From Luteibacter anthropi (lineage in GTDB: Bacteria > Pseudomonadota > Gammaproteobacteria > Xanthomonadales > Rhodanobacteraceae), in contig NZ_JAARLZ010000007.1 in assembly GCF_011759365.1 (NCBI RefSeq), positions 211,875-275,874 of the forward strand: a stretch of 64,000 nt of DNA, given 5' to 3'. A model generated the notes under the pieces. It had not been told where the DNA came from. It searched no databases and worked only from the letters and a program-made list of their open reading frames with translations. Every line of letters begins with the position of its first letter. Positions within the stretch are counted from its first letter, which is position 1. This document shows, in pieces, positions 42,263-52,963 of the stretch. Position numbers and translations under genes: made by a program.

Positions 42263-43249
42263 ATGAAAGCACCCGTTCGCGTTGCCGTGACCGGCGCAGC
42301 CGGCCAGATCGGCTATGCCCTCCTGTTCCGTATCGCCGCCGGCGACATGCTGGGTCCCGACCAGCCGGTCATCCTGCACCTGCTCGAAATCACCCCGGCG
42401 CTGCCGGCCCTCCAGGGCGTGGTGATGGAGCTCAACGATTGCGCGTTCCCCACCCTCGCTGGCGTGGTCGCCACCGATGACGTCAACGTCGCCTTCAAGG
42501 ACGTCGATTACGCCCTGCTCGTCGGCGCGCGTCCGCGCGGCCCGGGCATGGAGCGCAAGGATCTCCTCGAAGCCAACGGCGCCATCTTCGGTCCGCAGGG
42601 CAAGGCCCTCAACGACCACGCCAAGCGCGACGTGCGCGTGCTGGTGGTCGGCAACCCGGCCAACACGAATGCCCTCATCGCCCAGCAGAATGCCCCGGAC
42701 CTCGATCCGAAGTGCTTCACCGCGATGGTCCGTCTCGACCACAACCGCGCGCTGTCGCAGCTGGCCGAGAAGACCGGCACGCACTCCACCGACATCAAGA
42801 AGCTCACCATCTGGGGCAACCACAGCTCCACCCAGTACCCGGACCTGCACACCACCACGGTGAAGGGCAAGCCGGCGCTGGAGCAGGTCGAGCAGAGCTG
42901 GTACGAAGGCGACTTCATCCCGACCGTGCAGCAGCGTGGCGCGGCCATCATCAAGGCCCGTGGCGCTTCGTCGGCCGCGTCGGCTGCGTCGGCCGCCATC
43001 GACCACATGCGCGACTGGACCCTGGGTACGGGCGAGGGCGACTGGGTCTCGATGGGCATCCCGTCGGACGGTTCGTACGGCATCGAGCCGGGCGTGATCT
43101 TCGGCTACCCGGTGACGGTCAAGGATGGCAAGTACGCCATCGTGCAGGGCCTGGAGATCAACGCGTTCTCGCAGGCACGCATCGACGCCACCAACAAGGA
43201 ACTGCGCGAAGAGCGCGCCGGTGTCGAGCACCTGTTTGCCAAGAAGTAA
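42263..43249 (+). CDS. mdh: Malate dehydrogenase
   Basis: A 328-residue NAD-dependent malate dehydrogenase. [15 protein letters not shown] is the glycine-rich loop, [18 protein letters not shown] carries the two substrate Arg, [12 protein letters not shown] and MVRLDHNRA follow, and [13 protein letters not shown] has the catalytic His. Length and motifs match the LDH-like MDH of Betaproteobacteria and Xanthomonadales rather than the shorter E. coli type. GAGGAG precedes the ATG. A strong terminator follows. Confidence 0.96.
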   Translation: MKAPVRVAVTGAAGQIGYALLFRIAAGDMLGPDQPVILHLLEITPALPALQGVVMELNDCAFPTLAGVVATDDVNVAFKDVDYALLVGARPRGPGMERKDLLEANGAIFGPQGKALNDHAKRDVRVLVVGNPANTNALIAQQNAPDLDPKCFTAMVRLDHNRALSQLAEKTGTHSTDIKKLTIWGNHSSTQYPDLHTTTVKGKPALEQVEQSWYEGDFIPTVQQRGAAIIKARGASSAASAASAAIDHMRDWTLGTGEGDWVSMGIPSDGSYGIEPGVIFGYPVTVKDGKYAIVQGLEINAFSQARIDATNKELREERAGVEHLFAKK

Positions 43250-43268
43250 TTCTTCGCAGGCGTAATGA

Positions 43269-43310
43269 AAAAGGCCGCATCTCACGATGCGGCCTTTTTT
43301 TTTGTTTTTT
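43269..43310 (+). terminator. Terminator of mdh
   Basis: Perfect stem AAGGCCGCAT/ATGCGGCCTT with a CTCACG loop, followed by a T-run of nine, then G and six more T. Confidence 0.93.
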
Positions 43311-43380
43311 GTAGGAGCGCGCCTTGCGCGCGACCGGAGGTGACGATGCATCCGGTCGCGCGCAAGGCGCGCTCCTACAG
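43310..43380. repeat. REP doublet (GTAGGAGCGCGCC family), compact
   Basis: A forward copy begins at 43311 and the inverted copy ends at 43380, only about 20 bases apart. It begins directly after the T-run of the mdh terminator and ends five bases before the convergent gnd stop. Confidence 0.92.
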
Positions 43381-43385
43381 TGGCA

Positions 43386-44390
43386 TCAGGAGTGCTCGCC
43401 TTCCTTCGGCGGGGTGCCACGGCCTTCGATGTGTCCACCGAAGCCCATGCGCATCGCGGAGAGCAGGCGCTCGGCGTAGGTGTGATCCTGGCGCGAGCGG
43501 AAACGGGCGAAGAGGGCGGAGGTGAGCACTTCGGCCGGCACGGCTTCCTCGATGGCGGCGTTCACCGTCCAGCGGCCTTCGCCGGAGTCGTTGACGAAGC
43601 CGGAGTAGTTGTCCAGTTCCGGACCCTTGGCCAGGGCGGATGCCGTGAGGTCGAGCAACCACGACGACACCACGCTGCCGCGACGCCACACTTCGGCGAT
43701 GTCGGCCATGTCGAGGCTGTAGCGCTCGCGTTCCGGCAGCTGCGTGCCATTGCGGTTCTTCAGGATGTCGAAGCCTTCGGCGAACGACTGCATCATGCCG
43801 TACTCGATACCGTTGTGGATCATCTTGACGAAGTGACCCGCACCGGCCGGGCCGGCATGCATGTAGCCGTTCTCGACGCGCGGATCGCGGCCTTCGCGGC
43901 CTTCGGTGCGCGGGATGTCACCAGCGCCCGGGGCGAGGGTCTTGAAGATGGGATCGAGGTAGTCGACCGTGGGCTTGTCGCCGCCGATCATCATGCAGTA
44001 GCCGCGATCCAGGCCCCACACGCCGCCGGAGGTGCCGACGTCGACGTAATGCTGGCCCTTGGCAGCCAGTTCCTCGGCGCGACGGGCGTCGTCCTTGTAG
44101 AAGGTGTTGCCGCCGTCGATGATGATGTCGTCCTTGCCCAGCAGGCCGGACAGGGTCTGGATGGTGTTTTCCGTGATCTCGCCAGCCGGCAGCATCACCC
44201 AGACGACCTTGGGCGAGGGCAGTGCCTTGACCAGTCCTTCGAGCGACTCGACAGCTTCGCCGCCGTCCTTCGCCAGTGCGGCGCGTGCGTCAGCGTTGTT
44301 GTCGTAGACGACGGTCTGGTGACCGTCCCTCATGAGGCGGCGGGCGATGTTGCCGCCCATGCGGCCCAGACCGATCAAACCGATTTTCAT
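43386..44390 (-). CDS. gnd: 6-phosphogluconate dehydrogenase, decarboxylating (short type)
   Basis: A 334-residue enzyme. [21 protein letters not shown] is the dinucleotide loop, [10 protein letters not shown] and [10 protein letters not shown] follow, and [15 protein letters not shown] plus [17 protein letters not shown] supply the catalytic Lys, His and Asn. At about 330 residues it belongs to the short (YqeC/GntZ-like) group, whose members often prefer NAD; the long NADP enzymes have about 470. It yields ribulose 5-phosphate and CO2. The ATG at 44390 has GAGGA upstream; the longer in-frame start at 44414 is less likely. Confidence 0.92.
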   Translation of the reverse strand: MKIGLIGLGRMGGNIARRLMRDGHQTVVYDNNADARAALAKDGGEAVESLEGLVKALPSPKVVWVMLPAGEITENTIQTLSGLLGKDDIIIDGGNTFYKDDARRAEELAAKGQHYVDVGTSGGVWGLDRGYCMMIGGDKPTVDYLDPIFKTLAPGAGDIPRTEGREGRDPRVENGYMHAGPAGAGHFVKMIHNGIEYGMMQSFAEGFDILKNRNGTQLPERERYSLDMADIAEVWRRGSVVSSWLLDLTASALAKGPELDNYSGFVNDSGEGRWTVNAAIEEAVPAEVLTSALFARFRSRQDHTYAERLLSAMRMGFGGHIEGRGTPPKEGEHS

Positions 44391-44610
44391 GCGTGGGGTC
44401 CTCGATGGATTCAACGGGGGGAATATGCGGCTTGCCGGGTGGTATGCAAGCCATAGGCGGGATTATCGCTCCAATCGCGCATGAATCGGAAAAATATCGA
44501 GCCCTTGTACAGGAGCGGGGGCGAAAATTTCGTCATGCTCCCTGACTTTCGGCACAGTAGGCGCTTCCGGCATGACGGGTACGCTGGGGTGTCGTCTACA
44601 GGGTGTCCCC

Positions 44611-46545
44611 ATGAAAACCGCAGTCCGCCTCTCCCTCGCCGCTCTTGCCATCGCGGGGGCGCTCGGCGCCTCGGCCGCGACCTACGACCCGCGCGAGACC
44701 TTCGCCCCCTTCGCCTGGCCGCAGCCGGTCACGGCCTATCGCTCCGGCAGCGGCATGCCGGGCCCGCTTTACTGGCAGAACCATGCCGACTACGACCTGG
44801 CCGCTACCCTCGACCCGGTGAAGAACACGCTGGTAGGCAAGGCCACCATCCGCTACACCAACAACAGCCCCGATGCGCTCGACGTGCTGTGGCTGCAGAT
44901 GGACGAGAACCGCTTCACCGCCGACGCGCGCGGCAACTTCACCTCGGGCAAGAAGATGCCCACCCGGCACACCGATGGCTATCGCATCGCCACGGTCACG
45001 GTGGAGCAGGGCGGCAAGGTGGAGAAAGCCAGCTATGTCGTCTCCGATACGCGCATGCAGGTGCGCCTGCCGCAGCCATTGGCAGCACATGGCGGCAAGC
45101 TGTCGGTCACCATCGCATATTCCTACGACCTGCCCGGTGACTTCGGCGGCCGTACGGGCTTTGCGCCGTCGAAGAACGGCAACATTTACGAGATGGCACA
45201 GTGGTATCCGCGTATGTGCGTCTACGACGATCTGCGTGGCTGGGACACGGCGCCCTACCTCAACAGCGAGTTCTACCTCGAATACGGCGACTTCGACTAC
45301 GCGATCACCGTGCCCTCGGACATGATCGTCGCCGGCTCCGGTGAGCTGGTGAATCCGCAGGACGTGCTCACGACCACCCAGCAGCAGCGCCTGGCGAAGG
45401 CGCGCGACAGCGATGCCACGGTGATGATCCGCACGCCCGCCGAGGTGACCGACCCGGCCAGCCGTCCGAAGCGTGGTGGCACGCTCACCTGGAAGTTCCG
45501 CATGAAGAACACGCGCGACGTGGCCTTCGGCGCATCCACTGCCTATGTGTGGGATGCCGCACGCATCAACCTGCCCGAAGGACGCAAGGCCCTGGCCATG
45601 TCGGTCTATCCGGTGGAAAGCTCGGGCAAGGAGTCGTGGAGCCGTTCCACGGAATACATGAAGGCTTCCGTGGAGCACTTCTCGGCGAAGTGGTACCCGT
45701 ATCCGTATCCGGTGGCAGTGAACGAGGGCGGCTCCGCCGCCAGCGGCATGGAGTATCCGGGCCTGGTCTTCGACCCCATGGAAGCTTCGCCCAAGGAGCT
45801 GCACATGGTCACGGCCCACGAGATCGGCCACACCTGGTTCCCGATGATCGTGGGCACCAACGAGCGCCGTGACGCCTGGATGGACGAGGGCTTCAACACC
45901 TTCATCGACGTGTACGAGGCCGATGCGTTCAACCGTGGCGAGTTCGCCCCCAAGCGTGACGGTGAATACGCGCCCAAGGGCGGCAACCCGGTCGACGAGA
46001 TCCTGCCGTTGCTGGCCGACCCCGAGGCGCCGCCGCTACTGATGGGTGCGGACATGGTCAAGGAGAAATACCGCCACCCGGCCACCTACTTCAAGTCGGC
46101 CCTGGGCCTGGTATTGCTGCGCGAGGAAATCATCGGGCCGGAGCGCTTCGACCCGGCCTTCCGCAAGTACATCGCCACCTGGGCCTACAGGCACCCGACG
46201 CCGTCCGACTTCTTCCGCCTGATGGAGAGCGAGGCGGGCGAGGACCTGTCCTGGTTCTGGCGCGGCTGGTATGCCAACAACTGGCAGCTGGACATGGCCG
46301 TGACGGGGGTGGACGGCAACACCGTGACCGTCGAGAATCGCGACCAACTGGTGATGCCGGCCATGCTGCGGGTAACCTTCGACGACAAGAGCACCCGCGA
46401 CGTCCGCATCCCCGTGGAAACCTGGCAGCAGCACACCTCGTTCGGCGTGGTGGTGCCGGGCAAGGGGCGCATCGTCGCCGCCACCATCGACCCCGACCAT
46501 CGCATCCCCGATCGCGACCGTTCCAACGACACCTGGCCCCGCTGA
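44611..46545 (+). CDS. Exported M1-family metallopeptidase
   Basis: A 644-residue gluzincin with a signal peptide (residues 1-22, ending ASA). Zinc ligands are H403 and H407 of HEIGH and E426 in DEGFNTF, the HEXXH-X18-E spacing; GGSAASGMEYPG precedes it, as in the other M1 peptidase at 9428. The two enzymes are similar in plan but diverged, so they are not a recent duplication. AGGG lies upstream of the ATG at 44611. It is probably periplasmic. A Pr6Pr gene starts 7 bases after the stop. Confidence 0.9.
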   Translation: MKTAVRLSLAALAIAGALGASAATYDPRETFAPFAWPQPVTAYRSGSGMPGPLYWQNHADYDLAATLDPVKNTLVGKATIRYTNNSPDALDVLWLQMDENRFTADARGNFTSGKKMPTRHTDGYRIATVTVEQGGKVEKASYVVSDTRMQVRLPQPLAAHGGKLSVTIAYSYDLPGDFGGRTGFAPSKNGNIYEMAQWYPRMCVYDDLRGWDTAPYLNSEFYLEYGDFDYAITVPSDMIVAGSGELVNPQDVLTTTQQQRLAKARDSDATVMIRTPAEVTDPASRPKRGGTLTWKFRMKNTRDVAFGASTAYVWDAARINLPEGRKALAMSVYPVESSGKESWSRSTEYMKASVEHFSAKWYPYPYPVAVNEGGSAASGMEYPGLVFDPMEASPKELHMVTAHEIGHTWFPMIVGTNERRDAWMDEGFNTFIDVYEADAFNRGEFAPKRDGEYAPKGGNPVDEILPLLADPEAPPLLMGADMVKEKYRHPATYFKSALGLVLLREEIIGPERFDPAFRKYIATWAYRHPTPSDFFRLMESEAGEDLSWFWRGWYANNWQLDMAVTGVDGNTVTVENRDQLVMPAMLRVTFDDKSTRDVRIPVETWQQHTSFGVVVPGKGRIVAATIDPDHRIPDRDRSNDTWPR

Positions 46546-46552
46546 TAACCGC

Positions 46553-47191
46553 ATGTCACCCCGTAGCGCCGCATCCCACCTCTTCGCCATGATCGTCGCC
46601 GCGGTGGCGTGGCCTACCTTGCTGTTGCAGTATTGGCTCACCATCTGGACCGGCCCGCTGGGCGAGGTGACCGTCCGCTACTTCAGCTTCTTCACCATCC
46701 TGTCGAACGTGCTGGTGGGGCTGGTGTCGGCCGCCTCGGTCATCGGCGGCAACTGGGCGCCCCTGCGCGTGCTGCGCACGCCGGGGGCACGCGGGCTGGC
46801 GGCGGTGTCGATCATGGTTACCTGCCTGGTCTACGCCGCCATGCTCCAGGGCCTGTGGCATCCCCTGGGGGCGCAGCTGCTGGCGGATCGTTCGCTGCAC
46901 TACGTGGTGCCGTTCCTCTACCTGGCCTGGTGGATGGCACTGCTGCCGCACGGCACGCTGTCGTGGGGGCATGCCGCGCGCTGGCTGCTGTTTCCCTTCG
47001 TGTTCGCCGTGTGGACCTTCGCCCGCGGCGCGCTCGTGCACGAGTACCCGTATCCCTTCCTCGACGTAGATCAGCTCGGCTATCCCCAGGTGCTGTTCGA
47101 CTGCCTGATGGTGGGTGCGCTTTTCGTCGTGCTGGGGCTGGTGCTGATCGCCACCGACCGCGCGCTGGCGCGCCGGGTGGCCCTTACCTGA
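46553..47191 (+). CDS. Pr6Pr-family membrane protein
   Basis: A 212-residue integral membrane protein with six predicted helices. RYFSFFTILSNVLVG, HYVVPFLYLAWWMALLPHGTL and YPYPFLDVDQLGYPQVLFDC are characteristic of the Pr6Pr (FAR-17a/AIG1-like) family, whose bacterial function is unknown. It follows the M1 peptidase after 7 bases and probably shares its transcript. Confidence 0.88.
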   Translation: MSPRSAASHLFAMIVAAVAWPTLLLQYWLTIWTGPLGEVTVRYFSFFTILSNVLVGLVSAASVIGGNWAPLRVLRTPGARGLAAVSIMVTCLVYAAMLQGLWHPLGAQLLADRSLHYVVPFLYLAWWMALLPHGTLSWGHAARWLLFPFVFAVWTFARGALVHEYPYPFLDVDQLGYPQVLFDCLMVGALFVVLGLVLIATDRALARRVALT

Positions 47192-47234
47192 GCCTGCACG
47201 TGCCGGCGACGGCAGGCGGGCATACAATGCCCGC

Positions 47235-49067
<1,833 letters not shown>

Positions 49068-49071
49068 CCCC

Positions 49072-49160
49072 TGTAGGAGCGCGCCTCGCGCGCGACCGGT
49101 TGTCGCGAATGGCTGGATGGTTCCGCCCCGAACGGTCGCGCGCAAGGCGCGCCCCTACAT
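49072..49160. repeat. REP doublet (GTAGGAGCGCGCC family)
   Basis: A forward copy at 49073 and an inverted copy ending at about 49159, which abuts the TGA of the convergent LysR gene. Confidence 0.9.
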
Positions 49161-50053
49161 CAGGCGCGGGGTTCCAGGGCTTCGCGTTCGATCCATGCGA
49201 TGAAGGCCAGGGCGGCTGCCGTTGGCGGGCGGTGTGCCGAATGCACCACGTAATAGGCGTAGCGCGTCGGTAGCTCCGGTCCTGGCAGGCGCACCAGGCG
49301 TCCGTCGCCGATGTGCGCCGAAGCCAGGCGCGTGCGCGCCAGCACCGCCCCGAGCCCGGTGGCCGCCGCATTCAACCCATCCGCCGAGTCGCTGATCGTG
49401 TGCATCGTGCCGCCGCGCGGATAGCGGACATTGGCCGCACGGAACCACTCACGCCACCCTTCCGGTGCGATATCGGTAAGCAGGGGCAGGGTGCCCACGT
49501 CTTCAGGGGTACGCACACGCGCCGCCAGCTCCGGCGAGGCAAGCGGTTGCAGCGAATCGTCCATGAGAAAGCGTGAGGTCAGCCCGGGCCACTGGCCAAG
49601 ACCGTAGCGGATGCCCAGGTCTGGCCCACCCTCGTCGAAACGCACCAGCGAACGATCCGTATCGATCGATAGCCGCACGGTGGGATGCGCTTCGACGAAG
49701 CGGCGCAACCGGGGCATCAGCCAGCTGGCCCCCAGCGAGGGCAGAACGCTGATCCGCACGCCATTGTCCCGGCGATGCTGGCGCAAACCGTCCAGCACCG
49801 ATTCGACCTCGGCCAGCGCCGAACCGGCGGCATCCGCCAGCAGGCGACCCTCCGGGGTGAGCACCACGCCGCGGGCATGGCGCTGGAACAGGCTGACCCC
49901 CAGCGAGGACTCCAGCTTGCGCACGTGATGGCTGACCGCGCTGGCGGTCAGGTGAAGCTCCTCGGCGGCATGAGCGAAATTCTGGTGCCGGGCGGCGGAG
50001 GCGAAAGCGGCGAGGGCGGGTAACAGGGCAGATCGCATGGAGGCATGAATCAT
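49160..50053 (-). CDS. LysR-type regulator (GcvA-like)
   Basis: A protein of about 297 residues. The winged HTH is ALAAFASAARHQNFAHAAEELHLTASAVSHHVRKLE, and VSLFQRHARGVVLTPEG is the wing. An LTTR effector domain follows (RRDNGVRISVLPSLGASWLMPRL and onward), of the GcvA-like type. Starts at 50053 and 50038 are both plausible; neither has a clear ribosome-binding site. It is divergent from an EamA transporter gene 83 bases away, which it probably controls, as LysR proteins often do. Confidence 0.88.
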   Translation of the reverse strand: MIHASMRSALLPALAAFASAARHQNFAHAAEELHLTASAVSHHVRKLESSLGVSLFQRHARGVVLTPEGRLLADAAGSALAEVESVLDGLRQHRRDNGVRISVLPSLGASWLMPRLRRFVEAHPTVRLSIDTDRSLVRFDEGGPDLGIRYGLGQWPGLTSRFLMDDSLQPLASPELAARVRTPEDVGTLPLLTDIAPEGWREWFRAANVRYPRGGTMHTISDSADGLNAAATGLGAVLARTRLASAHIGDGRLVRLPGPELPTRYAYYVVHSAHRPPTAAALAFIAWIEREALEPRA

Positions 50054-50135
50054 TTGAATGGCTGGCTTGCAAAGAATGCGCTTGCCAGACGTAAGGTTCC
50101 AGCGAAAATGAGCCTCAGCCACAAATGAGGTTCAC

Positions 50136-51038
50136 ATGTCGTCCGCTACCAGTACTCCTGCCAGCCCTCTTCCCGGTGTGGAAGATCGCGACTGGCGCAC
50201 GCCAGCCGAACTGATCGCGCTTGGCGCCACCTGGGGCGGCTCGTTCCTGTTCATGCGCGTGGCCGCCAACGACTTCGGCCCGTTCCCGATGGTCGCCACC
50301 CGCCTGCTGTTCGGCTCGGTCATCCTGCTGCCCCTGCTGTGGCGTGCCCGCAACAGCATCCGCCTGTCCCACGTGTGGAAGATGCTGCTGGTGGGCGCGC
50401 TCAGCGCGGCCATTCCCTTCAGCCTGTTTGCCTGGGGTGCCGAGCGCGCTCCGGCGGGTATCGGTGCCATCGCCAACAGCACCACGGTGCTCTTCGCCGC
50501 GCTCATCGCCTTCATGTTCTTCGGCGAGAAGATCGGCACCCGCAAGGCCATCGCCCTGGTCGCCGGCTTCATCGGCGTGGTGATCCTGGTCAGCGGGCGC
50601 GTTGCGGGAGACAACATCGCCCCCGCCGCGCTGGCGGCCGTGGCGGCATCGCTGTGCTACGGCATCGCGGCCAACCTCATCAAGCGCTACCTGTCCGACC
50701 TGCCCCCCACGGCAGTGGCAGCCGGCAGCCTGTTCGCCGCCCTGATCCTGGTGGCACCTCTCGCTGCCCTGACCTGGCCGGCCGCGCCCATCCCGATGAA
50801 GTCGTGGGCCTGCGTGATCGCGCTGGGCGTGCTCTCCACCGGCCTCGGCTATGCGTTCTACTTCCGCCTGATCCAGCGCATCGGTGCGCCGCGTGCGGCC
50901 ACGGCTACCTATCTCGTGCCGCTGTTCGGGGTGGGCTGGGGCTGGCTGTTCCTGGGCGAGGCGCTGTCGCCGAGCATGGCCATCGCGGGCATCATCATCC
51001 TGGGCAGTGTGGTTTTCAGCCAGAAAAGCAAGGGCTGA
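50136..51038 (+). CDS. EamA-family (DMT) transporter
   Basis: A 300-residue protein of ten hydrophobic helices in two EamA repeats (residues 25-150 and 165-295). ELIALGATWGGSFLFMRVA, NSTTVLFAALIAFMFFGEKI and YLVPLFGVGWGWLFLGEAL are the family's typical segments. Members export amino acids and other metabolites; the substrate is unknown. Divergent from a LysR regulator. Confidence 0.9.
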   Translation: MSSATSTPASPLPGVEDRDWRTPAELIALGATWGGSFLFMRVAANDFGPFPMVATRLLFGSVILLPLLWRARNSIRLSHVWKMLLVGALSAAIPFSLFAWGAERAPAGIGAIANSTTVLFAALIAFMFFGEKIGTRKAIALVAGFIGVVILVSGRVAGDNIAPAALAAVAASLCYGIAANLIKRYLSDLPPTAVAAGSLFAALILVAPLAALTWPAAPIPMKSWACVIALGVLSTGLGYAFYFRLIQRIGAPRAATATYLVPLFGVGWGWLFLGEALSPSMAIAGIIILGSVVFSQKSKG

Positions 51039-51104
51039 CAGAACCCTTTCACCGGGAGGGCAAGGCGTGGAATAGTTCGGGCTTCCATTTCCAAGGGGTC
51101 CGCC

Positions 51105-52742
51105 ATGACGCGCCTTCGCCACCTCCTCGCCTTCGGCGTCACCAGCTTTATCGTTGGCTTCGCCGCGCAGGCGCAGGACACCACGACGGCGCCGGCCGTC
51201 GGTACCGCCTCCACCGCAAAGCCCGAGGCGCTTGCCGACTTCGACGCCTACGTCGATGCCACCCGCAAGCAGTTCGACGTGCCGGGCATCGCCGTGGCCA
51301 TCGTGAAGGATGGAAAGGTCGTACTCGAAATGGGCTCGGGCGTGCGCAAGCTCGGCGAGCCGGCGAAAGTGGATGCGCATACGCAGTTCGCCATCGCATC
51401 CAACACCAAGGCGTTCACCGCCGCCTCGCTGGCGATCCTCGCCGACGAGAAGAAGCTGGACATGAATGACCGGGTGGTGGATCGCCTGCCGTGGTTCCAG
51501 ATGTCCGACCCGTACGTGACGCGCGAAATGCGCATCCGCGACCTGCTGGCCCACCGCAGCGGTCTCAGCCTCGGCGCCGGTGACCTGCTGTACTGGCCGG
51601 CCACGTCGTACACCTCGGAAGAGGTGGCGCAGCGCCTGCGCAACGTGCCCATCACGAACAGCTTCCGCGCCGAGTACGCCTACGACAACATCCTGTTCGG
51701 CGTGGCGGGTCTCGTGATCGAGAAGGTGTCAGGCATGTCCTGGCACGATTTCGTGAACCAGAAGATCTTTGCGCCCCTGGGCATGACCGAATCGCGCTCC
51801 GATGCGCCGACCCACATCGGCCCGGGCGACGATATCGCCACCGGGCATGCCAAGTTCGACTTCAAGGACCTGAAGCCGGTCGCACCGATGTCCTGGAACA
51901 ACAACCAGACGGCAGGCGGCATCTATACCAGCGTCCACGACCTCGGCAAATGGATGAACATGCAGCTGGCCGGCGGCACGTATACCGATGCCAGCGGCAA
52001 GGAGCAGCGCCTGTTCTCTGCCGCGCGGCAGAAGGAAATGTGGTCGCTGATCACGCCGATCCGCATCCCCGAGCCGAGCGTGCCCGAACTGAAGTCGGCG
52101 AAGCCGAACTTCTCCGGTTACGGCGAAGGCTGGTTCGTGTCCGACTACCGTGGTCACAAGCTCGTGTGGCACACCGGTGGTTGGCCGGGCATGGTCTCGC
52201 GCCTTACCCTCGTGCCGGACCTCAACCTCGGCGTGGTGGTGCTCACCAACCAGGAGAGCGGGGCGGCCTTCCAGGCGGTGACCATGCGTGCGCTCGACGC
52301 CTACATGGATGCGCCGAAGACCGACTGGATCGCCGCCTATGCGGCCAGTGTGAAAAAAGCCGAGGCCAACGCCGACGACAGCATGAAGAAGCACGAGGCA
52401 TCGCGCATGAAGAATGCGAAGCCCTCGCTGCCGCTGGATGGCTACGTAGGCAAGTATCGCGATCCCTGGTACGGCGATGTCAAGGTGGACAAGGAAGGCG
52501 GCAAGCTCGTGATGCGCTTCACGAAGACAGCGCAGCTCACCGGCACACTGGAGCCGTGGCAGCATGACACTTTCATTGCGCACTGGAACGACCGCTCGCT
52601 CAACGGCGATGCCTTCGTCAATTTCGCCCTCGATCCCGACGGCAAGATCCGCGAGGTGCGCATGGAGCCGGTCTCGCCGCTCACCGACTTCAGCTTTGAC
52701 TTCCAGGACCTGCGCCTCGCCCCTGTCGATCCGGCCAAATAA
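51105..52742 (+). CDS. Serine hydrolase, class C beta-lactamase/esterase type
   Basis: A 545-residue exported protein with a signal peptide (1-23, ending AQAQ). The SxxK motif is S99-N-T-K102, the Tyr motif is in YAYDN, and HTGGWPG replaces KTG, giving the triad of penicillin-binding protein-like esterases. A C-terminal domain (about 430-545) of the DUF3471 type follows. These enzymes hydrolyse esters or D-amino-acid peptides; true beta-lactamase activity is unlikely with HTG. GCCATG start; monocistronic. Confidence 0.9.
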   Translation: MTRLRHLLAFGVTSFIVGFAAQAQDTTTAPAVGTASTAKPEALADFDAYVDATRKQFDVPGIAVAIVKDGKVVLEMGSGVRKLGEPAKVDAHTQFAIASNTKAFTAASLAILADEKKLDMNDRVVDRLPWFQMSDPYVTREMRIRDLLAHRSGLSLGAGDLLYWPATSYTSEEVAQRLRNVPITNSFRAEYAYDNILFGVAGLVIEKVSGMSWHDFVNQKIFAPLGMTESRSDAPTHIGPGDDIATGHAKFDFKDLKPVAPMSWNNNQTAGGIYTSVHDLGKWMNMQLAGGTYTDASGKEQRLFSAARQKEMWSLITPIRIPEPSVPELKSAKPNFSGYGEGWFVSDYRGHKLVWHTGGWPGMVSRLTLVPDLNLGVVVLTNQESGAAFQAVTMRALDAYMDAPKTDWIAAYAASVKKAEANADDSMKKHEASRMKNAKPSLPLDGYVGKYRDPWYGDVKVDKEGGKLVMRFTKTAQLTGTLEPWQHDTFIAHWNDRSLNGDAFVNFALDPDGKIREVRMEPVSPLTDFSFDFQDLRLAPVDPAK

Positions 52743-52757
52743 GCGCCTACGCCCCTG

Positions 52758-52786
52758 TTGCAACGCAGCGCGAATCATGGTCTAGT
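52758..52786 (+). promoter_or_regulatory. Promoter of the asnB leader
   Basis: TTGCAA at 52758-52763 and TCTAGT at 52781-52786 are 17 bases apart. Transcription would begin about 52793, the A of the leader ATG, which would make the leader peptide leaderless. An 11-base inverted repeat (52770-52780 and 52791-52801) overlaps the -10 and could be an operator. Confidence 0.5.
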
Positions 52787-52792
52787 CGGCCC

Positions 52793-52861
52793 ATGATTCG
52801 CATTGCCGCCAATAACGCCAACAATAATAACGCCCGGAATATCGGGAGGGTCGGCGTGTAG
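52793..52861 (+). CDS. Asn-rich leader peptide of asnB
   Basis: A 22-residue peptide with seven Asn, six of them in a 7-codon run (NNANNNN, residues 7-13) and one at residue 16. The run and its position before a terminator and an asparagine synthetase gene are the hallmarks of an attenuation leader. Ribosome stalling at Asn codons when charged tRNA-Asn is short would favour an antiterminator. No ribosome-binding site precedes the ATG, consistent with a leaderless transcript from the promoter at 52758-52786. It is probably not a functional protein. Confidence 0.75.
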   Translation: MIRIAANNANNNNARNIGRVGV

Positions 52862-52905
52862 GCGGTTGCAACAGAAACCACCGAAAACACCAAAGGCCCG
52901 CCCTC
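52846..52905 (+). promoter_or_regulatory. Putative antiterminator of the asnB attenuator
   Basis: GAGGGTCGG at 52846-52854 can pair with CCGCCCTC at 52898-52905, eight base pairs with a single bulged T. The second segment is also part of the terminator stem, so the two structures exclude each other. Confidence 0.6.
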
Positions 52906-52925
52906 ACCAGGCGGGCCTTTTTCTT
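52892..52925 (+). terminator. Attenuator terminator before asnB
   Basis: Perfect arms AAAGGCCCGCC and GGCGGGCCTTT with a CTCACCA loop, followed by TTCTTT. It lies between the leader peptide stop (52861) and the asnB start (52964), not at the end of a gene. Confidence 0.88.
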
Positions 52926-52963
52926 TGCGCGTTTTGATCCACCTACTTGAGGAGAGAAAGGCC

